A DNA stretch of 64,000 nucleotides, taken from Citrobacter europaeus (GTDB lineage Bacteria; Pseudomonadota; Gammaproteobacteria; Enterobacterales; Enterobacteriaceae). The DNA lies in assembly GCA_020099315.1 (NCBI GenBank), contig CP083650.1:1550001-1614000 (forward strand), written 5' to 3'. A program made the translations under genes and the position numbers. Under the pieces are notes generated by a model, which did no database searches, was not told where the DNA came from, and saw only the letters and a list, made by a program, of their open reading frames with translations. Shown here piece by piece: positions 1-8,868 of the stretch; position 1 is the stretch's first letter, and every line of letters starts with the position of its first letter.

Positions 1-155
1 CTGTCGATAAAACCGCAGGTGTTAACGATAACCATATCCGCGTCGTCGTAGCTTGGCACAACATCATAGCCTTCGGTACGAAGTTCGGTCAGGATGCGCT
101 CGGAATCGACGAGGTTTTTCGGACAACCTAGTGATATAAAACCAATTTTTGCCAT
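1..155 (-). CDS. rimO: RimO, ribosomal protein S12 methylthiotransferase (5' part only)
   Basis: Only the first 51 codons are in the window; the gene runs off the left edge. RimO is a radical-SAM enzyme that adds a methylthio group to an aspartate of ribosomal protein S12. The visible part is the start of the N-terminal MTTase (UPF0004) domain, beginning MAKIGFISLGCPKNLVDSER, with the first two cluster-binding cysteines in GCPKN and NTCGF. A TATAAT-like -10 for this leftward gene lies at 189-194. In E. coli bssR is the next gene; here about 4 kb of other genes separate them. Confidence 0.95.
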   Translation of the reverse strand, partial: MAKIGFISLGCPKNLVDSERILTELRTEGYDVVPSYDDADMVIVNTCGFID

Positions 156-374
156 TTTCTTATACTGTACATTGCTCGTAATCGGGCGATTATACAGATG
201 CCTTCACGGTACATCTATATCTGATCAGCATAAGACCGGGAGAATAAGGACCAATACCCATAAATAGTGGATCGGTTAGCGGAAGGTGTTTAGCGAGTCT
301 AATTCCGGCTTTAAGTGCCACTTCTTGGCTGTAGAAATTAATTATCGTAAATTTTATCTCGTCGAGCGTTATTA

Positions 375-572
375 ATGAGGTTAAATTTGAAAGATATTGT
401 TTTGCAGTCGAAACTTGAAATGGCGAAAACTCTTTATGCTAATGGTGTGAGTTTATATTATATCTCACTGGCTACAGGCTTAAGTTGGCGTGTATTAATG
501 ACAGAATTAACGTTTATCGCCAGTCATGAAATTATTCGGCAAAAAACTGACGCTCGCAAACCCAGAGTTTAA
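375..572 (+). CDS. Small hypothetical protein, possible helix-turn-helix
   Basis: A 65-residue frame 52 bp upstream of the phosphorylase gene on the same strand. I do not recognise the family. The middle (about residues 15-45, AKTLYANGVSLYYISLATGL) has the spacing of a homeodomain-like helix-turn-helix, of the kind seen in small transposase or recombinase DNA-binding domains. The Shine-Dalgarno sequence in front of ATG 375 is weak; ATG 420 is an alternative start. The gap to the next gene fits a two-gene transcript. It could also be a non-coding leader. Confidence 0.45.
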   Translation: MRLNLKDIVLQSKLEMAKTLYANGVSLYYISLATGLSWRVLMTELTFIASHEIIRQKTDARKPRV

Positions 573-624
573 ATAATTCACCTGTCTATTACCCATCCTG
601 CAAAATTTGAAAGGTAACGTTAAT

Positions 625-3075
625 ATGTATATTTCGCCACTACCGCTCGCGACGGACTCTGATGTTGATAAACTGAGAGACGATATTGCTAATAAACTCT
701 TATTTACTGTTGGCAAAGATCCCGCCATCGCGACGAAGCGGGAGTGGCTTAATGCGACGTTATATGCGGTTCGCGATCGAATGGTCGAGCGTTGGCACCG
801 TTCTAATCGGGCTCAATTCTCTCAGGATGCGCGCCAGGTTTATTATCTGTCGATGGAGTTTTTAATTGGCCGCACGCTGTCGAATGCGCTGCTGTCGTTA
901 GGTATTTACGATGAAATCAGAAGCGCGCTGGAGGCAATGGGACTTGAACTGGAAGAGTTGATTGACGAAGAAAACGATCCCGGACTTGGGAATGGCGGTC
1001 TTGGTCGTCTGGCGGCTTGTTTCCTTGATTCTCTGGCAACGCTTGGCCTGCCGGGATGTGGATACGGCATTCGCTATAACTACGGTATGTTTAAACAAAA
1101 TATCGTCAACGGCGTACAAAAAGAGTCGCTGGACTATTGGTTAGAATACGGTAATCCGTGGGAATTCAAACGTCATAATACACATTATAAAGTGCGTTTT
1201 GGCGGGCGACTGCAACAAGAAGGGAATAAAACCCGCTGGCTTGAAACTGAAGATATTCTGGCGGTGGCCCATGACCAAATTATTCCCGGCTATGCGACGG
1301 ATACCACCAACACATTACGGTTGTGGAACGTTCAGGTAAATAGTGAGGTTAATGCGGGCAAACTAAATCAGCAGGAAGACTTTGCTACGGAAGTGGAAAA
1401 CAAATACCACTTTGATCGGATCTCGCGAGTACTGTACCCGGATGATTCGACCGATGCAGGACGTGAGCTGCGTTTACGCCAGGCCTATTTCCTGGCATCG
1501 GCTACGATTCAGGACATCCTGAGCCGTCATTATCAGTTGCACCGCACATACGATAATCTGTGCGATAAAATCGCGATTCACCTCAATGATACGCATCCAG
1601 TGCTGGCGATCCCTGAGCTGATGCGTTTGCTGATTGATCATCACCAGTTTAGTTGGGATAACGCGTTTGACGTGACCTGTCAGATTTTTTCTTATACCAA
1701 CCATACATTGATGAGTGAGGCGCTGGAAACCTGGCCGGTAGAAATGTTAAGTCGAATTTTGCCGCGTCATTTGCAGATTATTTTTGAGATAAACGATCGC
1801 TTCCTGAAGACGTTACAGGAGCGCTATCGCGATGACAGCGAACTGTTGCAGCGCGTATCGCTGATTGATGAATCTAATGGGCGCGTGGTGCGCATGGCCT
1901 GGCTGGCGGTGGTTGTCAGTCATAAGGTAAATGGCGTGTCGGCGTTGCATTCAAAGCTGATGACCGACTCCCTGTTTGCTGACTTTGCGCGTATCTTTCC
2001 TTTGCGTTTCACCAACGTAACCAACGGTGTTACGGCGCGGCGTTGGTTGGCGCTGGCAAACCCTGCGCTAGCCAATGTACTGGATGATAATATTGGTGAA
2101 AGCTGGCGGACCCAATTAATGCAATTAGGCGAGTTGAAGCAGTATATAGACTATCCGACGGTGAATGAGGCGGTACGCCGGGCGAAGCATGAAAATAAGC
2201 AGCGACTGGCGCAACATATTGCCAGCCATTACGGCGTGGTGGTGGATCCAAATGCGCTGTTTGATGTGCAGGTGAAACGTATTCACGAATACAAGCGGCA
2301 GCTTATGAATGTGCTTCACGTGATCACGCGCTATAACCGGATTAAAGCCGCGCCGGATGCCAATTGGGTTCCACGTGTCAATATTTTTGCCGGAAAAGCC
2401 GCCTCGTCTTACTACATGGCGAAGCAAATTATTCGCTTAATTAACGATGTGGCGCAGCTAGTCAATAATGACCCGCAAACAGGCGGCAAACTGAAGGTGG
2501 TCTTTATTCCGGATTACAGCGTTAGTCTTGCTCAGCTAATTATTCCGGCTGCCGATCTGTCAGAACAAATTTCCCTGGCCGGGACGGAAGCCTCCGGGAC
2601 CAGCAATATGAAATTTGGTATGAATGGCGCGTTGACCATTGGCACGCTCGACGGTGCGAATATTGAAATGCGCGAATATGTTGGGGAAGATAACATCTTC
2701 ATCTTTGGTAACACGGCTAATCAGGTTGAAGCCTTACGATGTGATGGCTATGACCCGCGACGGATCTTTGAAAATGATGAAGAACTGCACCAGGCGCTGA
2801 CGCAAATCGGTACAGGTATGTTCAGCCCGCAGGAGCCTGGACGTTACAGAGACGTGCTGGATTCATTGATCAACTTTGGTGACAACTACCAGGTGTTGGC
2901 GGATTACCGCAGCTATGTGGACTGCCAGGATGCGGTGGATGAGTTGTATCGAACTCCTCGCGAGTGGACGACAAAGACGATGCATAATATTGCCAACATG
3001 GGGTATTTCTCATCGGACAGAACGGTGCAGGAATATGCCGACCATATCTGGCGCATAGCTAAAATTCGCGTATAG
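625..3075 (+). CDS. Glycogen/maltodextrin phosphorylase (GlgP-like paralogue)
   Basis: An 816-residue PLP-dependent alpha-glucan phosphorylase, which releases glucose-1-phosphate from glycogen or maltodextrin ends in the cytoplasm. It spans the full GT35 fold. The N-terminal part has YYLSMEFLIGRTLSNALLSL and DEENDPGLGNGGLGRLAACF. The PLP site is EASGTSNMKFGMNGAL, with the Schiff-base lysine at about residue 663. Length and motifs are nearer GlgP (815 aa) than MalP (797 aa). ATG 625 is chosen for its AAGGT ribosome site; a TTG six codons upstream is less likely. It is not in a glgBXCAP operon, so it is probably a second copy. A LysR-type gene is convergent 31 bp downstream. Confidence 0.9.
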   Translation: MYISPLPLATDSDVDKLRDDIANKLLFTVGKDPAIATKREWLNATLYAVRDRMVERWHRSNRAQFSQDARQVYYLSMEFLIGRTLSNALLSLGIYDEIRSALEAMGLELEELIDEENDPGLGNGGLGRLAACFLDSLATLGLPGCGYGIRYNYGMFKQNIVNGVQKESLDYWLEYGNPWEFKRHNTHYKVRFGGRLQQEGNKTRWLETEDILAVAHDQIIPGYATDTTNTLRLWNVQVNSEVNAGKLNQQEDFATEVENKYHFDRISRVLYPDDSTDAGRELRLRQAYFLASATIQDILSRHYQLHRTYDNLCDKIAIHLNDTHPVLAIPELMRLLIDHHQFSWDNAFDVTCQIFSYTNHTLMSEALETWPVEMLSRILPRHLQIIFEINDRFLKTLQERYRDDSELLQRVSLIDESNGRVVRMAWLAVVVSHKVNGVSALHSKLMTDSLFADFARIFPLRFTNVTNGVTARRWLALANPALANVLDDNIGESWRTQLMQLGELKQYIDYPTVNEAVRRAKHENKQRLAQHIASHYGVVVDPNALFDVQVKRIHEYKRQLMNVLHVITRYNRIKAAPDANWVPRVNIFAGKAASSYYMAKQIIRLINDVAQLVNNDPQTGGKLKVVFIPDYSVSLAQLIIPAADLSEQISLAGTEASGTSNMKFGMNGALTIGTLDGANIEMREYVGEDNIFIFGNTANQVEALRCDGYDPRRIFENDEELHQALTQIGTGMFSPQEPGRYRDVLDSLINFGDNYQVLADYRSYVDCQDAVDELYRTPREWTTKTMHNIANMGYFSSDRTVQEYADHIWRIAKIRV

Positions 3076-3093
3076 CAATTTCCCTAACGCTGG

Positions 3094-3121
3094 GCCTCCC
3101 TGGATTTTATAACAGGGAGGC
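3094..3121. terminator. Hairpin between convergent phosphorylase and LysR genes
   Basis: Arms GCCTCCCTG (3094-3102) and CAGGGAGGC (3113-3121) form a 9-bp stem with a 10-nt loop. The stop codon of the leftward LysR gene (3107-3109) lies inside the loop. The U-tract is poor on both strands, so this may be a weak or Rho-assisted terminator shared by the two transcripts. Confidence 0.5.
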
Positions 3122-4033
3122 AGTTTGCAAATCGGCGAGAATGGGGGAGAGGATCTTATGGGTATTGCTGTCTTTGCGCGATGAAGCAAACACACTAAAT
3201 TGCGGCAGGGGAAACGGCGTGTTTATTTTTTTCAGCCCATACAGATGAGCATGTGTTGCAAATACCTTTTCCGGGATCACCCCTATACAATGGGTATTGG
3301 AGACAATCGTCAGTATCGCCGTAAATGATGAGGTAAGCAGGCAGCGCTCCCCGGTTCTGAATTTTTTATCCACAATGCTGCGATGGTAAATGATTTTTTC
3401 ATTCTTGGTATTATAACCCACCAGGTTCGCGTTTCTGAATTGCGCTTCACTAATGGTGCTGCCGTATAAAGCGTTATTTTTTGATGCCGCCAGTACCAGC
3501 CGCATATCGCATATTTTCTGGCATGAAAGGCTTGCTGACTCAACGGAAAAAGTTGAAAAAACGGCATCTGCCTGGCGCATATTCAATAACTCAATAATGC
3601 TCTGTTCATTCAGGTCGGCGGTGAGGTGCAGGAGACTGATATCGGCGTCGGTATCGATTATCCTGGCGGTAACTTCAGGAATGACGATAGGGGAAATAAA
3701 AGATTCCGTGTAGAGCGTTAGCCTTTTTTTGGCGGCAGGCGTGGAAAGCGGCATCAGCGACGACAGTTTGTCGATAATTGGGATTGTATTATCATAAAGC
3801 TCATCAGAGTAGACCGTCGGTAACAGCGCATTTCCGCTGCGGACGAACAGATTATCCCCCATCATTTCTCGCAGTTTTCTCAGGGACTGGCTGACGGCAG
3901 AGGGCGAAATGTTCAACATGTCCGCGACCCTGGAAATGCTGCCGACGCTATAGATCAAGCAGAAAATCGTCAGTAGATTGAGATCAATTTTTGATAGCGT
4001 GCGAATTTTCTCTGCATCATTTGCTTTCGACAT
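3107..4033 (-). CDS. LysR-family transcriptional regulator
   Basis: A 308-residue LTTR. The N-terminal winged HTH (about residues 15-75) reads IDLNLLTIFCLIYSVGSISR, then ADMLNISPSAVSQSLRKLRE, which is the classic LTTR DNA-binding motif. A substrate-binding domain follows. The start has a GAGGGG ribosome site 4 nt upstream. It is convergent with the phosphorylase gene and has no neighbour on its own strand. Its target is unknown; the phosphorylase is the obvious candidate by position only. Confidence 0.85.
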   Translation of the reverse strand: MSKANDAEKIRTLSKIDLNLLTIFCLIYSVGSISRVADMLNISPSAVSQSLRKLREMMGDNLFVRSGNALLPTVYSDELYDNTIPIIDKLSSLMPLSTPAAKKRLTLYTESFISPIVIPEVTARIIDTDADISLLHLTADLNEQSIIELLNMRQADAVFSTFSVESASLSCQKICDMRLVLAASKNNALYGSTISEAQFRNANLVGYNTKNEKIIYHRSIVDKKFRTGERCLLTSSFTAILTIVSNTHCIGVIPEKVFATHAHLYGLKKINTPFPLPQFSVFASSRKDSNTHKILSPILADLQTASLL

Positions 4034-4253
4034 ACACCCCTCATAATCAGCGCCACGGCAGTAATCACATCAGGTATAGCAAAAAATGTCAGGCCAGTCA
4101 GACACTGACCATTTTCGCTGAGCACACCGTCTGGAGTTGTAACATTGTAAATTATGTTAATCAATTGAGCTTTGTTGATGTAGGACATCTATTTGTTCAA
4201 AAAACAACCATACTATTAAGTTGCACCATGGTTGGAAAGAGGAGGAACAAAGT

Positions 4254-4637
4254 ATGGTTGTTGACAGACTGAGAACCGATCTTCTCAACAAATTGATAAA
4301 CGCCCGTATCGAACTTGCCGCTTATCTGCTGTTGAGAAAAGCGAAAGGCTACATGTCAGTTAGCGAGAGCGATCGTCTGCGTGATAATTTTTTTGTGCTG
4401 AATCGCGAATTGCACGAACAATCACAGCTTCACGGTATGCATCTTGATCAGGAAGAGTGGAATGCCCTTCATCGTGCTGAAGGGGCGTTAGCCGCCGCAG
4501 CTGTTTGTCTTATGAGTGGACATCACGATTGTCCAACCTTCATCGCCGTTAACGCAGAGAAACTGGAAAACTGCCTGACAACGCTGACGCTGAGTATCCA
4601 GTGTTTGCAATCTTATCCAACGCTGGAACACGTCTGA
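4254..4637 (+). CDS. bssR: BssR, biofilm regulator
   Basis: 127 residues, the length of E. coli BssR (YliH), with its conserved core (LRKAKGYMSVSES, LHLDQEEW-type segment, AAAAVCLMSGHHDCPT, NAEKLENCLTTLTLSIQ). BssR affects biofilm formation and indole/AI-2-linked regulation; its biochemical activity is not established. It is a cytoplasmic, helix-rich protein with no recognisable DNA-binding domain. ATG 4254 is preceded by GGAGGAACA; the frame extends upstream but without a ribosome site. In E. coli it is next to rimO. Confidence 0.92.
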   Translation: MVVDRLRTDLLNKLINARIELAAYLLLRKAKGYMSVSESDRLRDNFFVLNRELHEQSQLHGMHLDQEEWNALHRAEGALAAAAVCLMSGHHDCPTFIAVNAEKLENCLTTLTLSIQCLQSYPTLEHV

Positions 4638-4641
4638 ATCA

Positions 4642-4664
4642 GGGGGAGGGCGCTCCCCCTTTTC
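4642..4664 (+). terminator. Rho-independent terminator of bssR
   Basis: Seven-bp GC stem GGGGGAG/CTCCCCC with a 4-nt loop, followed by TTTT, immediately downstream of the bssR stop. Confidence 0.8.
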
Positions 4665-4739
4665 GTTAAGATTATGTAAATATGGCAGGATAATTCCCCT
4701 TGCTGGCTACGCTTTATGCAGAGCTATTCAGGAGGTGTT

Positions 4740-5837
4740 ATGCGTCGACTCTTTCTCTGTACTATTCCACTTGCGCTATTTTCCACTTATGCCGCCGCGG
4801 TAAAAGTGGAAGTGCTGCAAACCAAACTCGATCACCCGTGGTCGCTGGCTTTTTTACCCGACAATCGCGGTATGCTCATTACGCTTAAAGGCGGCCAGCT
4901 TCGACTCTGGCAGCCAGATAAGGGGATTTCCGACCCACTGACCGGCGTGCCCAAAGTCTGGGCAAATGGTCAGGGAGGACTGCTTGATGTGGCGTTAGCA
5001 CCGGATTTTGCACAATCTCGCCGGGTATGGCTGAGCTTTGCTGAAGCTGATAGTGAAGGTAAAGCCGGCACGGCGGTAGGTTACGGGCGGCTGAGCGACG
5101 ATCTCAAACATCTGCAAGGATTCCAGACCGTTTTTCGCCAACAGCCGAAGCTCTCTACCGGAAACCATTTTGGCGGACGTATGGTATTTGATGGTAACGG
5201 CTATCTGTTTATTGGCCTCGGTGAGAATAACCAACGAGCCAGCGCACAGGATCTGGATAAGCTGCAGGGTAAGGTGGTACGACTGACCGACGAGGGGAAA
5301 ATTCCGCCGGATAATCCGTTTGTGGGCAAGACAGGGGAGCGGGCAGAGATTTGGTCATATGGTATCCGCAATCCGCAGGGCATGGCGATGAATCCCTGGA
5401 GCGATACCCTGTGGCTCAATGAGCATGGTCCACGCGGGGGCGATGAAATCAATATCCCGGAGAAAGGGAAAAACTACGGCTGGCCGATCGCGACCTGGGG
5501 TGTTAACTACAGCGGTCTTAAAATTCCGGAAGCAAAAGGTCAAATTGTTGCTGGCACTGAGCAACCCATCTTTTACTGGGAAAAGTCACCGGCAGTCAGT
5601 GGAATGGCTTTTTATAACAGCGACGCCTTCCCTCAGTGGCGGCAGAAGTTGTTCATCGGCGCGTTGAAAGATAAAGAACTGATTGTGCTGAGCGTCAAAG
5701 GGAATACCGTCACCGAAGACGGTCGTCTTTTACAGGAACGGGGGCAGCGGATCCGTGATGTCCGCGTCGGACCAGACGGTTATTTATATGTATTAACCGA
5801 CGAGTCCGACGGGGAATTACTAAAAGTGAGTCCCTGA
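4740..5837 (+). CDS. yliI: YliI/Asd, PQQ-dependent soluble aldose sugar dehydrogenase
   Basis: 365 residues. An N-terminal signal peptide of about 20 residues (MRRLFLCTIPLALFSTYAAA) directs it to the periplasm, where the family oxidises aldoses with pyrroloquinoline quinone. The rest is the six-bladed sGDH-type propeller, with HPWSLAFLPD, GGQGGLLDVALAPDF, GLGENNQRASAQDLDKLQGK, YGIRNPQGMAMNP and NEHGPRGGDEINI. ATG 4740 follows a near-perfect AGGAGGT. Many enterics do not make PQQ, so holo-enzyme may depend on external cofactor. It ends 5 bp from the convergent gstB. Confidence 0.92.
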   Translation: MRRLFLCTIPLALFSTYAAAVKVEVLQTKLDHPWSLAFLPDNRGMLITLKGGQLRLWQPDKGISDPLTGVPKVWANGQGGLLDVALAPDFAQSRRVWLSFAEADSEGKAGTAVGYGRLSDDLKHLQGFQTVFRQQPKLSTGNHFGGRMVFDGNGYLFIGLGENNQRASAQDLDKLQGKVVRLTDEGKIPPDNPFVGKTGERAEIWSYGIRNPQGMAMNPWSDTLWLNEHGPRGGDEINIPEKGKNYGWPIATWGVNYSGLKIPEAKGQIVAGTEQPIFYWEKSPAVSGMAFYNSDAFPQWRQKLFIGALKDKELIVLSVKGNTVTEDGRLLQERGQRIRDVRVGPDGYLYVLTDESDGELLKVSP

Positions 5838-5842
5838 CCTGG

Positions 5843-6469
5843 TTAGCTGACCGGGATCATCACGACTTTTTGAAACGCCGGGCGCTCGGTCAGTTGTTGA
5901 TACCAGCGCTCCAGATGTGGGCGTGGGGTCCAGCTCAGGCCAACATTGAACAGGTTGTAGATGAACGGCGCAACGGCAATATCTGCGGTACCAAATTCAG
6001 CTCCGGAGAACCATGACTGGTCCGCCAGCGCGTTATCCAGAATGGCAAACAGGTTATCGCAAACCTGAGCGCCCGCCTCGATGGCCGCCGTGTCGCGCTG
6101 ATCGGCAGGTGTTCTGACCAGACCAAATAAGATAACCCGATGCGCAGGGCTTAGCGTCTGGTTCGCCCAGTCCATCCATTTTTCACCGACAGCGCGCGCA
6201 GCCGGAGCATCAATCCACAAACGCTTTTGTCCGTACTGAGCGGCCAGATAGCGGACAATGGTATTGGATTCCCACAGAACAACGCCCGTTTCATCATCGC
6301 GTAGCAGCGGGACAAGTCCGTTGGGGTTCAGTGCCAGATAGTCGGCATCGCGGTTACCGCCATGCTGTCCGCCCGCCAGAATTTGGTTATACGGCAGTTC
6401 CAGTTCCTCGAGCGTCCACAATACTTTTTTTACGTTGGTCGAGTTATTGCGACCCCACAGTGTAATCAT
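5843..6469 (-). CDS. gstB: GstB, glutathione S-transferase
   Basis: 208 residues, the E. coli GstB (YliJ) length. The N-terminal thioredoxin-like domain begins MITLWGRNNSTNVKKVLWTL and includes NPNGLVPLLRDD and ESNTIVRYLA; an all-helical GST C-terminal domain follows. E. coli GstB conjugates glutathione to electrophiles such as bromoacetate. The start at 6469 matches the family N-terminus; 20 extra in-frame codons upstream have no homology. Single gene, convergent with yliI. Confidence 0.93.
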   Translation of the reverse strand: MITLWGRNNSTNVKKVLWTLEELELPYNQILAGGQHGGNRDADYLALNPNGLVPLLRDDETGVVLWESNTIVRYLAAQYGQKRLWIDAPAARAVGEKWMDWANQTLSPAHRVILFGLVRTPADQRDTAAIEAGAQVCDNLFAILDNALADQSWFSGAEFGTADIAVAPFIYNLFNVGLSWTPRPHLERWYQQLTERPAFQKVVMIPVS

Positions 6470-6797
6470 AGTAACCCCGCAAATTAATTGAGCAGCTTTA
6501 TGGCTGCAGATGCCATCTGACGAGCTCACATGGTGGGGTAAACCTAATATTTACGCAACAAAGTCTAAAAAAATCGTGCCAGGAGCAGCGCAGCGCGGCG
6601 TTATTGCATAAACTTTAAAAACTTTACCAACTTACGGTTTCTTTAAGCTCGTTAGTGCGTTATTACTCACCGCACTTATTTTACACGTCATCCATCAGAC
6701 CTTTTCTGCATGGGTTGGCCGAGGTCGTTTGGCCGGTTTTGTGTAAACACGGTGTGGTATGACGTGGTTTTTTGGAATGGATACTCGGGTGGCATTT
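6470..6797. other. gstB-dacC divergent intergenic region
   Basis: A 328-bp gap between divergent genes that must hold both promoters. It is AT-rich around 6590-6700. No gene, strong terminator or clear consensus promoter was recognised. The leader before dacC (about 6700-6797) can be read through in frame from 6759, but that extension matches no known DacC N-terminus. Confidence 0.5.
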
Positions 6798-8000
6798 ATG
6801 ACGCAATACTTCTCTTCACTTCGCAGCTTTGCTGCAGGTTCTGCACTCTTAATCCTCTTGGCGCCGACCGTACAGGCGGCGGAGCAACCGACGGCCCCAC
6901 CGAGCGTGGACGCGCGCGCGTGGATCCTGATGGATTACGCCAGCGGCAAAGTGCTGGCGGAAGGTAATGCTGATGAGAAACTGGACCCTGCCAGTCTGAC
7001 CAAAATCATGACCAGCTATGTGGTTGGTCAGGCGCTAAAGGCCGGGAAAATTAACCTCAACGACATGGTCACGGTGGGCAAAGACGCCTGGGCAACCGGT
7101 AACCCGGCCCTGCGCGGTTCGTCGGTCATGTTCCTCAAACCTGGCGATCAGGTTGCGGTGTCCGATCTGAACAAAGGCGTTATTATTCAGTCCGGGAACG
7201 ATGCCTGTATTGCACTTGCTGATTACGTTGCCGGTAGTCAGGAATCCTTCATTGGCCTGATGAACGGCTACGCGAAAAAACTGGGGCTGACCAACACCAC
7301 TTTCCAGACGGTGCATGGCCTGGATGCCGCAGGACAGTTCAGTACCGCACGTGATATGGCGCTGCTCGGGAAAGCGCTCATCCACGATGTACCGGAAGAG
7401 TATGCTATCCACAAAGAGAAAGAGTTTACCTTTAATAAAATCCGCCAGCCGAACCGCAACCGTCTGTTGTGGAGTACCAACCTGAACGTGGACGGTATGA
7501 AAACCGGGACCACTGCCGGGGCGGGATACAACCTGGTGGCTTCCGCAACTCAGGGCGATATGCGCCTGATCTCCGTGGTGCTGGGAGCGAAAACCGACCG
7601 CATTCGTTTTAATGAGTCAGAAAAGCTGCTGACCTGGGGCTTCCGCTTCTTTGAAACCGTTACGCCGATCAAGCCGGATGCGACTTTCGTGACCCAGCGC
7701 GTCTGGTTTGGTGATAAGAGCGAAGTTAATTTGGGCGCTGGAGAAGCGGGTTCGGTGACCATCCCGCGTGGTCAGCTCAAAAACCTGAAGGCCAGCTTTA
7801 CCCTCACCGAGCCACAGTTAACCGCGCCGCTGAAGAAAGGTCAGGTTGTGGGCACTATCGACTTCCAGTTGAACGGGAAATCCATCGAGCAGCGTCCGCT
7901 GATGGTGATGGAAGACGTTGAAGAGGGCGGATTCTTTAGCCGCATGTGGGACTTTGTGATGATGAAATTCCACCAGTGGTTTGGTGGCTGGTTCTCTTAA
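6798..8000 (+). CDS. dacC: DacC, D-alanyl-D-alanine carboxypeptidase (PBP6)
   Basis: 400 residues, as in E. coli PBP6. It trims the terminal D-Ala of peptidoglycan pentapeptides in the periplasm. A signal peptide ends near VQAAEQ. The low-molecular-weight PBP motifs are all present: SLTK with catalytic Ser66, SGN in IQSGNDACIAL, and KTG in DGMKTGTTAGAG. The C-terminal beta domain ends in the amphipathic anchor MWDFVMMKFHQWFGGWFS. ATG 6798 is chosen because it gives the family N-terminus MTQYFSSLRS. Confidence 0.96.
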   Translation: MTQYFSSLRSFAAGSALLILLAPTVQAAEQPTAPPSVDARAWILMDYASGKVLAEGNADEKLDPASLTKIMTSYVVGQALKAGKINLNDMVTVGKDAWATGNPALRGSSVMFLKPGDQVAVSDLNKGVIIQSGNDACIALADYVAGSQESFIGLMNGYAKKLGLTNTTFQTVHGLDAAGQFSTARDMALLGKALIHDVPEEYAIHKEKEFTFNKIRQPNRNRLLWSTNLNVDGMKTGTTAGAGYNLVASATQGDMRLISVVLGAKTDRIRFNESEKLLTWGFRFFETVTPIKPDATFVTQRVWFGDKSEVNLGAGEAGSVTIPRGQLKNLKASFTLTEPQLTAPLKKGQVVGTIDFQLNGKSIEQRPLMVMEDVEEGGFFSRMWDFVMMKFHQWFGGWFS

Positions 8001-8010
8001 TCTTCGCGTT

Positions 8011-8038
8011 TGCCGGATGACGCTATCGCCATCCGGCA
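8011..8038. repeat. REP-type hairpin between dacC and deoR
   Basis: Arms TGCCGGATG and CATCCGGCA flank a 10-nt loop. This is the typical enterobacterial REP palindrome in the 3' region between two convergent genes. It probably also protects or ends both mRNAs. Confidence 0.75.
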
Positions 8039-8045
8039 GCATCTC

Positions 8046-8804
8046 TTAATAAATCAGCTTTATACGTTGCGCTTTCGCGTACTCAACAAACGCCTCGTCA
8101 GGACGGCTGTCGCTGATGATGGTATCAAAGCATTTTACTTCACCCATCCTCGCAGGGCGCACCTTACCAAATTTGCTGTGATCGACCACCAGCACGTGAT
8201 GCTGCGCCATCGACATCGCCCAGTGTTTCACCGGCAGCTCTTCCAGGTTAAAACAGGTCGCGCCTTTCTCAATATGAACGCCTGCCGCGGAATAAAAGGC
8301 GATATCCGGACACAGATTGTTCAGCGTTTCCTGGAAATCGAGCGGTTTGAAAATCGCGTTGCTGGCATGGAATTCGCCACCACACAGAATAACGCGGCAC
8401 TGCGGTTTTTCCTGCAACACCAGAAACGTATTTAACGAGTAGCAGATTGCGGTGAAAGGCACTTCATTGTCGATGGCTTCAATGATCCACGGCGTGGTGG
8501 TGCCACAGTCGAAAAAGATGGTCTGGTGCGCCTGAACGAGGCTTGCCGCCTGTAGGGCGGCGCGGCGTTTTTCATCAACCAGCCGGGATTTTTGATCGCT
8601 GATTAAATAGTGATTTGCGCTGCGGGGTTCCAGAACAATATAGCCCCCGAGCAGGACGACGGGAGCATCGTTATTATTCAGGTCGCGACGAATGGTCATC
8701 TCGGATACACCCAGCAGCGTCGCGGCTTCTTTGAGGTGTAATTTATCGCTGCGTTTCAGCGCCTGCAGTAATTGACCAATACGCTCATCGCGTCGAGTTT
8801 CCAT
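8046..8804 (-). CDS. deoR: DeoR, deoxyribonucleoside operon repressor
   Basis: 252 residues, equal to E. coli DeoR. It represses deoCABD, nupG and tsx and is released by deoxyribose-5-phosphate. The N-terminal HTH (about residues 6-57) contains LKEAATLLGVSEMTIRRDLN. The C-terminal DeoR sensor domain contains DCGTTTPWIIEAI and GGEFHASNAIFKPL. AGGGGAACT precedes the start. Convergent with dacC. Confidence 0.96.
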   Translation of the reverse strand: METRRDERIGQLLQALKRSDKLHLKEAATLLGVSEMTIRRDLNNNDAPVVLLGGYIVLEPRSANHYLISDQKSRLVDEKRRAALQAASLVQAHQTIFFDCGTTTPWIIEAIDNEVPFTAICYSLNTFLVLQEKPQCRVILCGGEFHASNAIFKPLDFQETLNNLCPDIAFYSAAGVHIEKGATCFNLEELPVKHWAMSMAQHHVLVVDHSKFGKVRPARMGEVKCFDTIISDSRPDEAFVEYAKAQRIKLIY

Positions 8805-8868
8805 AGTTCCCCTGGAGAGTAGAATAAGTGCTCTGTGCCGCGCTTAATATTACTCTTTTTACCGTGGG

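Noticed and set aside
8010..8435. 141-codon open frame on the plus strand
   Set aside because: Antisense to deoR; starts inside the REP hairpin.
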